Source: Owenia fusiformis
Lineage: Eukaryota; Annelida; Polychaeta; Sabellida; Oweniidae
Reading direction: 5' to 3'
Assembly (NCBI GenBank): GCA_903813345.2
Contig: CAIIXF020000011.1
Coordinates: 10,080,842 to 10,144,841, forward strand
Length of the DNA stretch: 64,000 bases
Shown here piece by piece: positions 11,827 to 23,807 of this stretch. The notes below the pieces were generated by a model. The model saw only the letters and a list, made by a program, of their open reading frames with translations, was not told the DNA's origin and made no database searches. The first letter of the stretch is position 1, and each line of letters begins with the position of its first letter. The position numbers and the translations under genes are program-made.

Positions 11827-12164
11827 TGTTTCGATATGACGAGGATAGGTGAACAAAGCGCGAACTTGATCAGGACCGACTATTTTCTACATGACGTCAA
11901 AAAGTTTAAAAAAAAATATTTTTGAAATAAATATTTGAAATTGGAAAAAATATCATTGGCGTGTTTTATATAAGATGTGTGGTGACTCTATTTTAATTAT
12001 TCCTCAAATCCTAAAGCGGTTTTAAGATCCATGAAATAAACAGATTGACTGGTTTCTGTACAAATTGATCAGTAAAACTCCCGCGAAATTTACCTGTCCC
12101 GACTTCCTGTACAAGAGTACACTTAACAGTACATGGTCGCACAAACTTCAAGACGAAAGTGAAT
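11827..12164. promoter_or_regulatory. Shared divergent promoter region of the two element genes
   Basis: The two start codons face away from each other across 338 bp. The region contains a perfect CRE-type palindrome TGACGTCA (11892-11899) and AT-rich stretches after it. Both 5'UTRs must lie here. A bidirectional promoter is inferred from geometry; no transcription start is visible in sequence alone. Confidence 0.55.
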
Positions 12165-15100
12165 ATGGACTCAAAGGCTGACTCAAACATCACCAAAAGT
12201 CATCAAAGGTAATTTAATATGTACACAATTATATTCATGTATGAGCACGAAGGGGATTCCATTGAGTACTTATACTGTTATGAAGGCACGGTGGGTGGGT
12301 GGGGGGGGGGGGGGCTAGAGGACTTTAGCATATACATGTACATATGAGAATGAACGGGTTGTGGTACTGTGAAGATTTGCATTGGGGATTATGCACATAA
12401 TTACCAATTTTGGATATCTTAGGACGTCAATGTGGGTCAGTTTTTCACCGAAAAGCTCATGTACATGTAGGTCCCATCTAAAATGAGCATCCTAGGTCTC
12501 ATTGGGGCGAACAAATCCCTAAAACTGTGTTTACTTTTTGAAATGGGTCTTGTTGGAAATAAATTGTCCAAAGTGGATGTGTGTTTGTAAGAAAATTAAA
12601 TGTGGGTCCAATTTTAGAGAGAAACTAGACTAGGGTCCCATTTTGAAACAAAAATTCGGAGATGTGGGTCCCATTTGTGTAAAAAAATACTTTTGAAAAT
12701 CCTAGAAGTGGGTTTTGTTTTTGAATATTTCAAAAGCGGGTCTGTGTCTGAAAGAAAAATCCCGAGATGTGGGTCCGATTTGTGTAAAAAAACTCCTTAG
12801 AACCGGTGTGAAAGAAATTATGGTCCCCTGGGGATTGTGGTCCCCTTAAAGGCCCTTGCTGGCCCTGATTGTGTGTAAATAATAAGGAAAATAATTGTAA
12901 TTAGGTCACCATATAAATCAATAGAGAGTATAGGACCATATTATATTAATTTGATAGGACCACCTACCCTTTTACACATTGTCTTTAATTTGAAAATCTG
13001 AGAAGTGGGTCTTTGTTTTTGAAAATAAATTCAAAAGTGGGTCTGTGCTCGAAAGATACTCCCTAGATGTGGGTTCATTCTTAGAGAAAAAGATAGAATG
13101 TGGGTGTGGATATTTTGAGTCTTAGCGCCCCCCCCCCCCTACCAACAAAAAATTTACAAATACCGATTTAAACCGACGTGTATAGTAGCAGAAGTATCGC
13201 CTACCTTCTAAGGTTCATAAGTAAAAAGGGCTTTTACGGAAATTTAAGTTTTTTCTTCAATATAGTATACAGAGGGGCAGGACTTGTGTTACATAAATAA
13301 TGAAATTTCGAGGGATGTTTTTTTCCCAGATCATAGACCGGGGTACCAGGGATGTATTGCGGACAATAATTTCTATAATGAATAAAAGCAATGAAACAAT
13401 TCTTGGACTTTTCTGACACACTTGTAGAAATTGCCCCAACTGGATCCTTTATCCTCGCTACTTAGGACAATTTATTCCCGGGGTATTGTCCGTCGGTCCA
13501 AATTTCTGAGCGTGAGTTTTATCGTTTTATCATGGCCCAACTTCCGCGAGAAGAATTTTGATAGCTTTTTTGTTTTCTTGATTTGAATGTCAAAAGTTTC
13601 TTCTGCAATATGTCAACAACGTATAAAAAGGTTTGGATATGAAATGCGATAAAGTGTAAAACCACAATCCCATGTTATTTTCCCATAGGGAGAACTCATG
13701 CTATCCATTGTTTTCAGCATAATTTTGGTCATCGAAAATCGATATCTTTAAAACTAGAATTTTAATACCATTCACCCATTGAACAAGTTTAAGACCCATT
13801 GTAATCCCAACGAACGAAATACTTTGGGATATAGTTAAGCCCTCCGTCGGCGCGTCAGTTCGTCCGTCCGTCTGTCCGTCCCGAAGATAACTTTAATACA
13901 AGTCGACGGATTTTCTTCATATTTAGTGAATTTATGGTGAATAGTTGTACACAAAAAAAGTTTTCAAGATGGCCGCCGCCCTGAAAAATGGCGGGAATTC
14001 TTAGCAAGAATCACAAGTTTTTTATTGGAAAGCAATATAGTAAATATTATCGTTTGAAAATTTGGAAGTATAAGGAAATGAAGGAAATGTAGAGTAGATC
14101 ACGATTGTCGTATAGTATTGTTTCTTCTGATTCATGTCTCAGAAAAAATCAAAATGGCTGCCTTGGGTGAGAATTGGTTATAATTTAGAGATCTCTTCAA
14201 AGTATGGTTACATTTAAAGTTACCTGTCTGTATTTTTATTTGGAAATCAAGGGTAGAGTGGATGGTAAATATAATATCGGACATTTACAGATAAATGGAG
14301 ATTTTGTTCGTTGTGATTTGCTACTCCGTGGAGTTGCCATTTTCTAGTTGTACACGTATAATCTTTTAATTGAATAAAAATGAACAAAATAACATCCTCT
14401 TTTAAATTAATATAATTTTTAACTGTTTAAATGTTTTTCAGTGAGAATGCAACATATCTGCTGGAAGGTTACATGTGCAACTTTTGCTCATTTAAATGTC
14501 GAGAATTTCAAACTATAATAGAACATTGTGTTGAAAATCACAAACACTACGAAATAAAAATTAAAAGAATTGAAAAAAGATCATCAGACTATAGACTAGT
14601 TTCCAGAACTATGAAGGGAATTGTTCCAAATGAAATTGCTATTGGTGGCTGTGTGATCAAAGTAGATAGTTCCAATCAGGAAACTATAACTATTGTCAAG
14701 ATTGCAGAGCAACCTGAAAAAAGATCGAAAATGTCCTCCGCGACCCCTACCAAACTACTAGAGACTGAGCCTAATTTACATAAAAATATTAAAGTTAATG
14801 CGTCATCTAAAACATCCCTTGATTTCTCAAGCAGTTCCCAAATATTTGAGTGCCAAGAACGTGGTAAAGTAAATGATGTGAACAGTGATATGCCTATTAC
14901 ACCTTGTTCGTTAGGATGTCCATTCCCAGAGAACCAAACTGGTTGCAGCAATCATATTGAATCAGACGACCAATCAGAAATGAATGAAACGTCGTCGAAC
15001 ATTGAGCAAGATTATGAAGTAACTATTGAAGACGTTCACGATAATGAAGAAAGTGATCGAGATGATCTGGCTGGTGGAATCGATTTTGAACCTGATGACC

Positions 15101-18100
15101 AAGGTGATGGAATGAATCCAATATCTGGGTTTCAAGGTGAATTGAATGATATAGACGATGGTCCAAATGTGCCCAATATGAATGAAAATGAAATGTATGA
15201 CGAAATAAATAAACTGTTACCAGAAGTTATAGCTAACTTAGCGAGAGAAGGGGTTTTGACATCAGTTTACAAGTTCATAAAACTGGTAGCAGATGGAGAA
15301 TTTCCCATTGAAAATATGGCGTTTCTGTGCTTCCTGGATGTTGTCGAATGGTATAGTCACGATAGTACAACACGGATGCGATACAAATATCCATCAACTA
15401 CCAAATTCTGGAGAATCGGTTGGCGATTATTTAAAGGAAAGTATATGCGATTCATGGCTGGTACAAAAAATAAGGGAACTGGGAGTCTTGATCCAAAGAG
15501 CAGTAAAATTAATTTTGCCGTTCCAAACAGAGATGTCTTAAAAGATACAGAAATGGAACCAATGACACCTGGGATTATGGATAACATGATAAAAGTGATG
15601 GCTCAACTTGATACTGGACTAACGTACAAATGCGTTATTGACGGCAAGAAAATTGCAAGAGGAAAGGGAAGGCAAATGGGCGATATTGATTTGTGGGGGT
15701 TCGAATCACCACCAACCTTAGCTGAACGGGTTGCAGCAAGAGAATTCCTCGATGAACGCATTCAGATGTTGATGAATAAGACCGAAAATTTACTTATCAA
15801 AGGTAAGAAAAGTACAGACCATTTACTTGACGAAGAGTCGAAAGAACTATTGGATCATCTCAAAATAGTATCTAGTGAATTGAACTTAAGACTTAAGGAC
15901 CTTCGGCAAGCCAAGGTGGCAATTGAAAGATCTTTAAAAAGATTGAAGGATAACTCCGGACCCGATTGGAGAAAATCGAAATACGTATTTGTTATCAGTT
16001 CTCTAGAAACAAGCAAATACACTATCAACAACGTGATAAATCAAATCGTACAACGCAATGACAAATTGTATGAGACAATGAGTATATTGAACAAAAATGG
16101 TATAACATTCAGTACATCAGACTATGTGAACATGAATGAGCAGCAAAACTACCACGAACTGCGTGAAGACTGTTACTTGGTGATACCCGATAATGAGTAT
16201 ACTGACCACGTACTAGTTAAACAGAGGAGTGATAGATGGTTCAACATTCGCAAAGAAGCAAAGGTGACTGGCAGCACTATGCACAACGCTATCGGTTTAG
16301 ACACGCTGAAAAAACAGAGAGCGCACTACGACAAGGTCATACATGGAAAAGAAGAGGACAAGCAGATAAATGAACAAACACGAAGAAATATGGAATATGG
16401 CACAAAAAATGAAATAAACGCTGTTGCAACATTAACCAGTAAAATACTACCAGTACTATTGCCAGATCTATCATATGCCGAGGAAGGATGTTACAAGATC
16501 ACAATGAACAATGAAACCTTTCTAGTTGTGAGTCCAGATGGGAAACTCTTTGAAAATCCGAGTGATGTGACGGCAATTGAAGAGAGTAAAACTAAGGTAT
16601 CGATAGAAATCAAGTGCAAACCACAAAAGGAACTTATGGAACCTGTAGCGTATACTGTTTATGACTGTTATATACCCCAATGTCTCGCGGAGATGAATGC
16701 ACAAGAATCAGACCGACTACTCTTTATTTGTTACAGTGAGGAAACGACCACATGTTTCATGATGAAGTACAGTGATTCCCTATGGGACCTTATGAAAAAC
16801 GAATGCGTTGCAATATATGGCGGTAACCAGACGAGTAGACCATCGAAGAAGACTGACTCATCGAAGAAGATCAAAGAAGAAATCAAAATATTCAAAGAAA
16901 ACAACGTAGAATACATGGGTGAGTTTAAATCCGTGAAGGCGTATGACGACCACGATCATGGCTCTGAATCAGATTCAACATGTCCATACAAGAAAAAACG
17001 CAAAAGTTATGTACCAAAGAAAAGTACTACAACCCTCGAAGAGCTCAAAACAAACCTACATGATGTCATGTCGATGGTGAATGAAATATATGAAGCGACC
17101 AGACAAACTGCAACCGAGTTGCTTGCTTTTCTACTGTGCGACATGGATCGCATTACATCATCAGAACAAACAAATTCAACCCTAGTAGCATATGCAATGA
17201 AAGGTAGCAGCATGCGCACAAACGTTATGAGAGACATGGTCGATTCTGTCTTTTATAAATGCCAAAAACAGGGGCTGTATATGCCTATCGTAACATATGA
17301 TGGTCAATGGCTCCCCCTTGCCATTAGAACTAGAGATGGGCGGCCACTGACGTTGATGCAAATGCAAAAAGACCACTACTCCAAAGTCAGAAAACTAAAG
17401 GCGAATGACATAATCAAGAACGCATTTAAGAATGAAACTTACATAGCAAAGCATTTGGAATGTAAAACATATTTCATGGAGGCAATATCCATAAACTCAT
17501 ATGTGGATGACAACTACAAATCAAAGCAGACAACCATTTCATTGCATCACATGAATCAAATAATTCAATGGAAAAAACAAAAAGGAACAAGTAATATTAA
17601 CAAAGAACCAAGTGTGGTCGAAAATTCTGAATCAGGAGAAGACACAAATGTCGATGATATAGATATACTGGAACACATACCAGATGCTGTCTTACAAAAA
17701 CTCGACGATGATGTAAAAAATCAAGTTATAAATCTTTTAAAGGGAAAAAATGCAGCATGTTCAACACAAATAGAGCTTTCTGATGTTCTCGAACCTGATG
17801 AATCATTGGCGGAAGCTGTTGCCCAAATAGAAGCGTCAACAGTATTTGAAGACAAAGTACATGGGGAGAGTAATGGCGAAGCAAGGCCTACAATTACACT
17901 CGATGATTGTGATTACTACGAAATGATAAAATCATTGCAACACGAAGATAAGACAAATAAAAAATGGATTTCAGAAAACAAAGAAAGTCTTCAATCAAAA
18001 ATGGAAACTGCTACCGACATCAATAAACAATTCACACTTGGTGAACTGAAATCTTGCTTCAAAGCCATTAAATGTGTATTAGAGAAAGGGAATGTAGAAC

Positions 18101-20993
18101 ACAGGATTGGGTGTTACAGATACAAGTGGCAACTTGTCAATTTGTTCTCTTCCATTTGTGGAAATGGAACAACACTCCAGACGCCTTCATCTAAGCGTGG
18201 TCGTATTCATCAACCGAAATCGTTAAAAACTCAGTGTATAGAATTTTTTAAATCAGTTCCGAAGTCGATATTGTGCAATATATATGCGGAAAATACATGG
18301 CCACAAATTGAGCACGAATGGAGAAGTGGATTTGTGATAAATGATGACGTAAAAATCACCAATGGATTAGACATTGGGCGGTGGTATTCGCAACCTGATA
18401 TGGCACCTGACGATAGTCATCCAATGTTCCATTTATGGGACTTTAGCCATCTACTTGTTAACTTGAGATCTAAGATATGCCTTACTGGTTTACCAGAGTC
18501 CGGTATAAACAGGACTGCTTGGATCGAAGCCTCACGGAGTAAAGCAACTAAATTAAATAGAGCTACAGTTGAGGACTGTTTCGAGAAACAAGATGTTGGG
18601 TTCGCCAAATCAATGTTCGAGACAGATGTGGAAGATTTCTTACTCGAGAGAGGCTTTATTGCAGAGGCAGAGTTTTGCAATATAGTGAGGGGATGGTATC
18701 ACGCCGAAGATGAGCCAGGTACTTCAACAATTAGTCATATTTTATAAACATGTTATAAGAATAATGCACTCCCCTCCAAATGTTTGGCAACCCTTTTCCC
18801 CCAATTAAGGGCGTATTTGAAGTATTTTAAGTTTTTTTAATTCTTGAAACATGATTTAGTTAGCGTTAGCTAACGGTTCATTTATATTCGCATACCTTTG
18901 GCAAATCTGCATAATGTCCTGTGGGGCCAATTATCGTACATAAATCAATAGAGACGTGAAATGACATACATTTATTAAAAGTCAATCAAAAGGGTCATCA
19001 TATTTTAATACATATCGTAAATAAGGCCACAATATCATTAACGTACAAATTGAGGCGTTCACTATGTCCCCCAAACGTTAATTTGTCATAGGAAAAACCA
19101 ACCCCAAATTATCCTAAAACCATGACATTGGTTCCACACACCAGTTTTTATAAAACAGAAATTAAGATGGTAAATTGAAAACTTCAACGTAGACATCTAC
19201 GAGTATAAAATGAGTAAACACAGAATTCAGTGACAAGAGTCCGAATACTTCCACAAGCGTCCAACCAGATCAAATTATATCGGCAAAAATACTCGTGAAA
19301 AAAAGAGGAATAACATGGGCTTTCAAGAAATACTGAAAGCCCATAATTTTAATGAATCATAAATAATATGTATAAAATTAAAAAATGTGCTTATTGGTTA
19401 CTTTCTGAAAAGATACCATCTTTATATTAATAAAACATAACAGGTGACCATTTCCGTACAAGTTGTATTATTATTAAATTATAATTGCAGGAATCCCAGC
19501 GATAAAAAGAGTGGAAAGCCGACTGAAGCTGCGGAATTGGCTGTTAGGGTTATGGGATAGTACAGTATTCCCTCCTCCTGGCTCACACGTCAAATCGTTT
19601 CCTATACAGATGTACGAAGGTTTTCTCACATCCATAGAACGGAAGATACAAATGTTTCCCTTTATATCTCGAGGAAGTTACAACTCGAGAGCTTCAGGGA
19701 GTTTGGAAGTGGAACAATTTTTCCAAACATTTGGTGATCTTGACCCAACTGGAAAGGGAATCCTAAAACCAGACGTTATTCCTAGAGCACTTGCAACGTC
19801 TTGTGAGATAGAGATGGATAGAGTTGACCCTGCAAGGTAGGTTGCCAAAGTGATAGAATAATGGCATTTTGTGTTGTCAGAAATATTGCACTGCTTGTCA
19901 ATTGTTTTTTCTTGTTGTTTCTTTCATAAATACAATTATTCCCTGGAAAAAACACAATAAAGGACTATTTATTAACGGGCTAACTGTAAAATATATTCTA
20001 TTTTCAGGACATTCTGTATGAAAACGTCAGCCCGGTCTGTCTACCCTACCCATCCCCTGTTTGACAGAGATAAGAATTTGAGTGATGACACAATTCCTGC
20101 AGGGTGGACGCCACCAGCACATGTGGAGACTATAGATATAAGGTACATACCACACTTTTTATCGCACCCTTAGGTGCTATATTGTGATCAGTTTGCCGGG
20201 CGGACGAGCGGGTGTTCGGGCGGGCGGACGAGCGATCAGTCAATCAACCAGGAATCGGGCTGTTTTATTATATTTCATTGCTCCTCTGTAGTCTTCTTTA
20301 AACATCTTTTCCATTGCTGTGTATTCGTATGCATATAGATATAGGTTAGCCATATATGGTGCTGGGTCTATCCCAATCGGTATTCCGAGTTTTTTGTTGC
20401 ATTATTTTATTTCCAGCTTTAAAATATGCATTATCCACTACTGAAATCCACTAGTTCAAAGCAACGTTGAAATTTCAGGGATGTTTCTACATATCAAAGT
20501 TAAGAATTGATTAGTTTTTCGGCATTCTGGGTACATTTTAAGGTGGCAAAGCCTGTCTACAGGTTTCCAGCCAAACTATTTTATGGATTCATTTGAAATT
20601 TTCAGAGATGTCTCTAGTTGTGAAAGGTTAGAACTGATTTGTTTTTGGGCATTCTGGGTATATGTTAGGCGACCATTTTGAATTTTCCGTCCTGCAAACT
20701 ATTCTATTGAAGGGTGCTATTCTGTTCACCCTGTGTCTTGTTACATACTTTAATTTAACAGTGTTTCCATTTTGAATACATCGATACTCACCATGTCATG
20801 TATTCCATTTGTTTTCAGGGACCATTTCTTTGATAGTCCAACAAGATTGGGAAAAAACATTCGTAAGAGGAAACGTGGGATCGTCTCAAAGCCAGATGCT
20901 CCAGCAAGAAGGAGTAATCCAATTAGACGCGATTTCTACCGTGGAGATCAAAGTAAACTTACAGCAGACAAGCGTGCTGGAATTTTGCTTTGA
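12165..20993 (+). CDS. Five-exon YqaJ-nuclease / candidate transposase of the giant element (1,658 aa)
   Basis: Exons 12165-12208, 14442-18718, 19491-19836, 20008-20142 and 20819-20993; all borders are GT-AG, phases agree at each junction, and 4,977 coding bases end at TGA. Exon 1 (ATGGACTCAAAG) has A at -3 and G at +4. The large exon alone looks like a 1,438-residue frame, but its last residues are intron: a donor CCAG|GTACTT precedes that stop. Layout (spliced numbering): C2H2-like finger about 26-48 (CNFCSF...HCVENH); acidic region about 180-270; coiled-coil-prone region about 440-530; YqaJ-type nuclease about 603-801 with E672 (GTKNE), D714 (SPDGK), E737/K739 (EIK) and Q761; NLS-like KKKRK near 865. 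A possible RNase-H/DDE set is D968 (TYDGQW), D1348 (WDFSHLLVNLR) and E1513/E1515 (GSLEVEQFF), the last only after splicing. A basic RKRKR lies near the C-terminus. The likely role is cutting and joining of the element's DNA; YqaJ folds are established nucleases, the DDE reading is inference. It could also be co-opted. Confidence 0.85.
12291..13142. mobile_element. Element bounded by G-run and C-run inverted ends, with internal GTGGGTC minisatellite
   Basis: The left end is GGTGGG followed by about 17 G and CTAGAGGACT; the right end AGTCTTAGCG followed by C-run and TACC is its imperfect inverse. Between them a degenerate unit with GATGTGGGTCCCATTTGTG recurs about every 35-90 bp. The G-run could form a quadruplex. 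It is interrupted by the MITE at 12803-12979. No coding. Confidence 0.5.
12803..12979 (+). mobile_element. hAT-like MITE, copy 2
   Basis: Starts CCGGTGTGAAAGAAATTATG and ends CTACCCTTTTACAC; closely similar throughout to the copy at 44442-44608 and inverted relative to 1648-1819. It interrupts the GTGGGTC minisatellite in intron 1. Confidence 0.78.
13805..14347 (+). mobile_element. Short non-autonomous Helitron, copy 1 (543 bp)
   Basis: Begins TCCCAACGAACGAA after an A and ends with hairpin ACTCCGTGGAGT, then TGCCATTTTCTAG before a T: 5' TC, a 3' hairpin a few bases before CTAG, and an A/T target are Helitron hallmarks. It shares both ends, a GTCCGTC-rich 5' part and AAGATGGCCGCC-type words with the copy at 58618-59396. 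It has no Rep/helicase gene. It lies in intron 1 of the YqaJ gene. Confidence 0.82.
18719..19490 (+). other. Intron 2 of the YqaJ gene
   Basis: Begins GTACTT and ends AATTGCAG. At 18766-18812 it holds a terminal piece of the foldback family seen at 1560-3431 (CACTCCCCTCC, TTTGGCAACC). The rest is AT-rich with no recognised content. Splicing joins g+ga to give Gly and continues the protein as IPAIKRVESRLK. Confidence 0.7.
20143..20818 (+). other. Intron 4 of the YqaJ gene with an inserted repeat
   Basis: Starts GTACAT, ends TTTTCAG. About 20161-20735 is a repeat with a GGGCGGACGAGCG-rich left part and an inverted copy of the words GGCATTCTGGGTA and AAAACTAATCAATTC seen in the 60934-62390 element, so it is a relative of that family. 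It leaves both splice sites intact. Confidence 0.55.
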
Positions 20994-21278
20994 AAAGCGA
21001 ATGTGATTTTTGATAAACGTACATTATCAACACGTATAACATCTTAAAATGAATTTGATCATTTACTGAAAGAAAATATCATAAACCCTGAAACTAATAC
21101 TAACGGTATAAAAATACGAATAAGACATCCAAAAACTCCCAAATCCAAGGAAGAATTTGAAAAGCAATAAGTGAGCTCGCAAAGTCGTAACATTGCATAA
21201 TCATTAGGCGTACATTTTATTTATTACAGAACACTGGATTATTGGAACACCAGATGAACATTATATGTGTTGCAAAAG
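20994..21278 (+). other. 3' flank of the YqaJ gene
   Basis: Presumed 3'UTR. No AATAAA in this stretch; an AATAAA occurs only after the following repeat element, at 22758-22763. No gene or structure seen otherwise. Confidence 0.35.
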
Positions 21279-21280
21279 TA

Positions 21281-22492
21281 TCACACCAAACAAGTTCTTA
21301 GCCGTTCTTGCCAGTCTTACGAAAACGTCGTAAAACGGGCTCAACATGGCTCTGGTCGGGAAATATGTCTAAAATAATTAGCTACTTCGTTCATAAACAG
21401 TCTTCAATACGTTCTTAATCATTGCAAACCTGTTTGCAATTAGTTCTGCCTCGTTCTCAATACGTCCTCAAACAGTTGAACTCGTTGCAAAAGCGTCGCT
21501 ACTAGGATTGAAGTACGACAGTTCCGTTCGTAGTGCGTCCAGCTCGCTGTTAGTACGTTGTCACTCGTTCTAATTGCAGAACGTGACGACCACGAGAAAA
21601 TTTTGAGCATGTTCTAAGTTCTAGAGGACACACCCGCTCGAGTGTGTTCAATGAAGTTTGTAAATAGACCCCAAACTGTTCCAAGTACGTCCAATCCGTT
21701 CGTACACAGTTTAAGCCCGTTTTCGAGAACGTAGTGAGAACTAGTTTGGTGTGATAGTAGGGTAAAATAGTATTTTCCAGTCCTATGAAAAAGGCGTAAA
21801 ACGGGCTAAATCTGGCTGCGATCGGGAAATATGCCAAAACTAATTAGCTACTTCGTTCATCATGTTCATAAACAGTCTTCAATATGTCCATCTCATTCGC
21901 AGTTCGTTCAGATCGAACAGACGTACTGCAATTCATATCCTATTTCAAAACGTCATATAACATTCTCTTAGTAGGATCGAAGTATTACGTTCCTTGTCTA
22001 GTAGGTCATTTCGTTTGAAGTACGATGTCACACGATATTATGATTATAGAACGGCATGGTCGCAATCGAATTTTAAAATGATTCAAATTCTAATCACCTT
22101 CCCGTCCGAGCACATTCATGAAGTTCGTAAATAGACGTGAGAACGTTGCAGCTACGTTCATTCCGTCCGCACACAGTTTAAAACCACTTTGGCAACGTTT
22201 TGAATATCGCTGAAGCAACTAGTTTGGTGTGATAGCTAGATTTATTCTAACTTGTTCATAAGCAGTCGTTAATACGTTCTCAGTATGTCCTGACAGTTCA
22301 AGTCATTGTAACAACGTCTCTAGTGGGATTGAAGTACGACAGTTCTTTTCATAGTACGTCCACGAGCAAATTTTAATCATGTACGTTCATGAAGTTTGTA
22401 AATAGACTCTGGATGGTTCTTAGTACGTCCAATACGTTCGCATACAGTTTAAGCCCGTTTTCCAGAACGTAGTGAGAACTTGTTTGGTGTGA
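21281..22492. mobile_element. TIR element / imperfect tandem of about 475-bp units
   Basis: Ends TCACACCAAACAAGTTCT and inverted AGAACTTGTTTGGTGTGA are flanked by TA on both sides. Inside, the right-end motif CTAGTTTGGTGTGATAG recurs at about 21741-21757 and 22219-22235, dividing it into units of about 473, 478 and 261 bp rich in ACGTTC/GTACGTC words. It lies inside the giant element, downstream of the YqaJ gene. No coding. Confidence 0.7.
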
Positions 22493-23807
22493 TAGTAGGG
22501 TTAGGTCTAAAATGAATTACGTTCCTTATTATTATACTGGTAAACATTTGCACGTTTTTTCAAACTACATATATGATTCTGCCACTCTTGACAATAAGGT
22601 CAAGAGTCATTTCCCATGTGCTTTACCTGGAGACAGTTATGAAGATCTGTGGCCTCAGTCATTGCTTTGTATTGATAGATATTTTCTGGTATTTCATATT
22701 TCGCTAGAGATTTTTAGTACAAACGCCTTGTAATGTAGTCTTGTACTGAACGTAAACAATAAATTAGATTACATTAGGCCAACTGGCACACAACAATGCA
22801 ATGTTATGATATCATGATATAAGTGGTTTAGACATTTTATTTTAAGTTGATCTTCAACTTTGCGTTTTTCTTGATCACTAGATTCTTTTAATGTTACATA
22901 CGAATTAAAAATAAACCCCAGAGAATAATCTGTAATCGTTACACGTGATAGTTTTGGACGGAATTAATCACTCTATACATACTAGAGTGAGCGAAACTGA
23001 TTTCGTGAAATGATTCAGTTTAGGCCTACGAAATGGGCACGGAAGTAAAGTTTTATTACCATTGGGTTTCCATAACCATTGCATGGTTACATGGATCTCT
23101 TGAAAATGATGTATGCACACGGTGAGGTTTTGATAAAAATAAGTGGCAGTTTGTTATTGCAAACCATTTTGCAATAACAATGTTTATAAATTGGATTATG
23201 GTGTATCTTTTAGATCCATCCATTATCTCCCAGAAAAGTGTAAACTCTGATAATTGAATCCAGTTAGAATCAAATATGAAATGGGAATCGACCAATCTAC
23301 ATACTTAGATATATTTATTCCATTTTCACCTGGAGTACAATCAATCTTTAAACTATTTAATGTATTTTCATTTTGACGTATCAATCAGTCTTAAAAGGAA
23401 ACTGAATTAGACTATTGGTGTTCTCAATGTTATTTCTCCGTATGGACAACTCATGTTATCCATCATTTTGTCATCTGTTTCTCCAATGTCCCTGGTCAAA
23501 TTCATTTTTATTTTTAAGAAATAAATCAATGCAAGTCCAAGTCAAGTACAATTTGTTTTAAGCATTGGGACAAGATTGCGCCGTTTAGTCTAGTTGGTGT
23601 ATATTAGCCAATCATTTTTGAAAAGGTATGTTGATGGCACGGTTGTCCCATCAATATCACAGAGTTTGAGTTACTTTATTATTATTGTATATTTTTTTAT
23701 AAAAATAGTTCGTGAATTTAAAAGATATACCTTTCATCATGGTCAGAAAATATTCATAATACAAGTTATGCATCGTCTGAAACTGTGCGAAAACCTATGT
23801 GGCCTTT
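22493..23807. other. Right subterminal region of the giant element
   Basis: AT-rich; short frames (22512-22733, 23056-23295, 23594-23833) show no domain or codon pattern supporting a gene. An AATAAA at 22758-22763 is a possible poly(A) signal for the YqaJ gene. Confidence 0.4.

Larger units (their letters stand above)
12209..14441 (+). other. Intron 1 of the YqaJ gene (repeat-filled)
   Basis: This 2.2-kb intron begins GTAATT and ends TGTTTTTCAG. It contains a poly-G/poly-C-ended element (about 12291-13142) that itself hosts a hAT-like MITE (12803-12979), and a short Helitron (13805-14347). No coding exon is needed between 12208 and 14442, because the junction AG+T gives an in-frame Ser codon. 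Confidence 0.7.

Noticed and set aside
14431-14441. ATG at 14431 as the real start of the large protein
   Set aside because: It overlaps the splice acceptor TGTTTTTCAG; a better start with a phase-compatible donor lies at 12165.
14676-17376. Minus-strand and alternative-frame open frames inside the large exon
   Set aside because: They lie within a long coding exon with recognisable domains and are shadows of it.
18719-18747. Stop of the 1,438-codon frame as the true protein end
   Set aside because: A good donor precedes it, and the phase-matched exons downstream encode protein-like sequence; the last nine residues look like intron translation.
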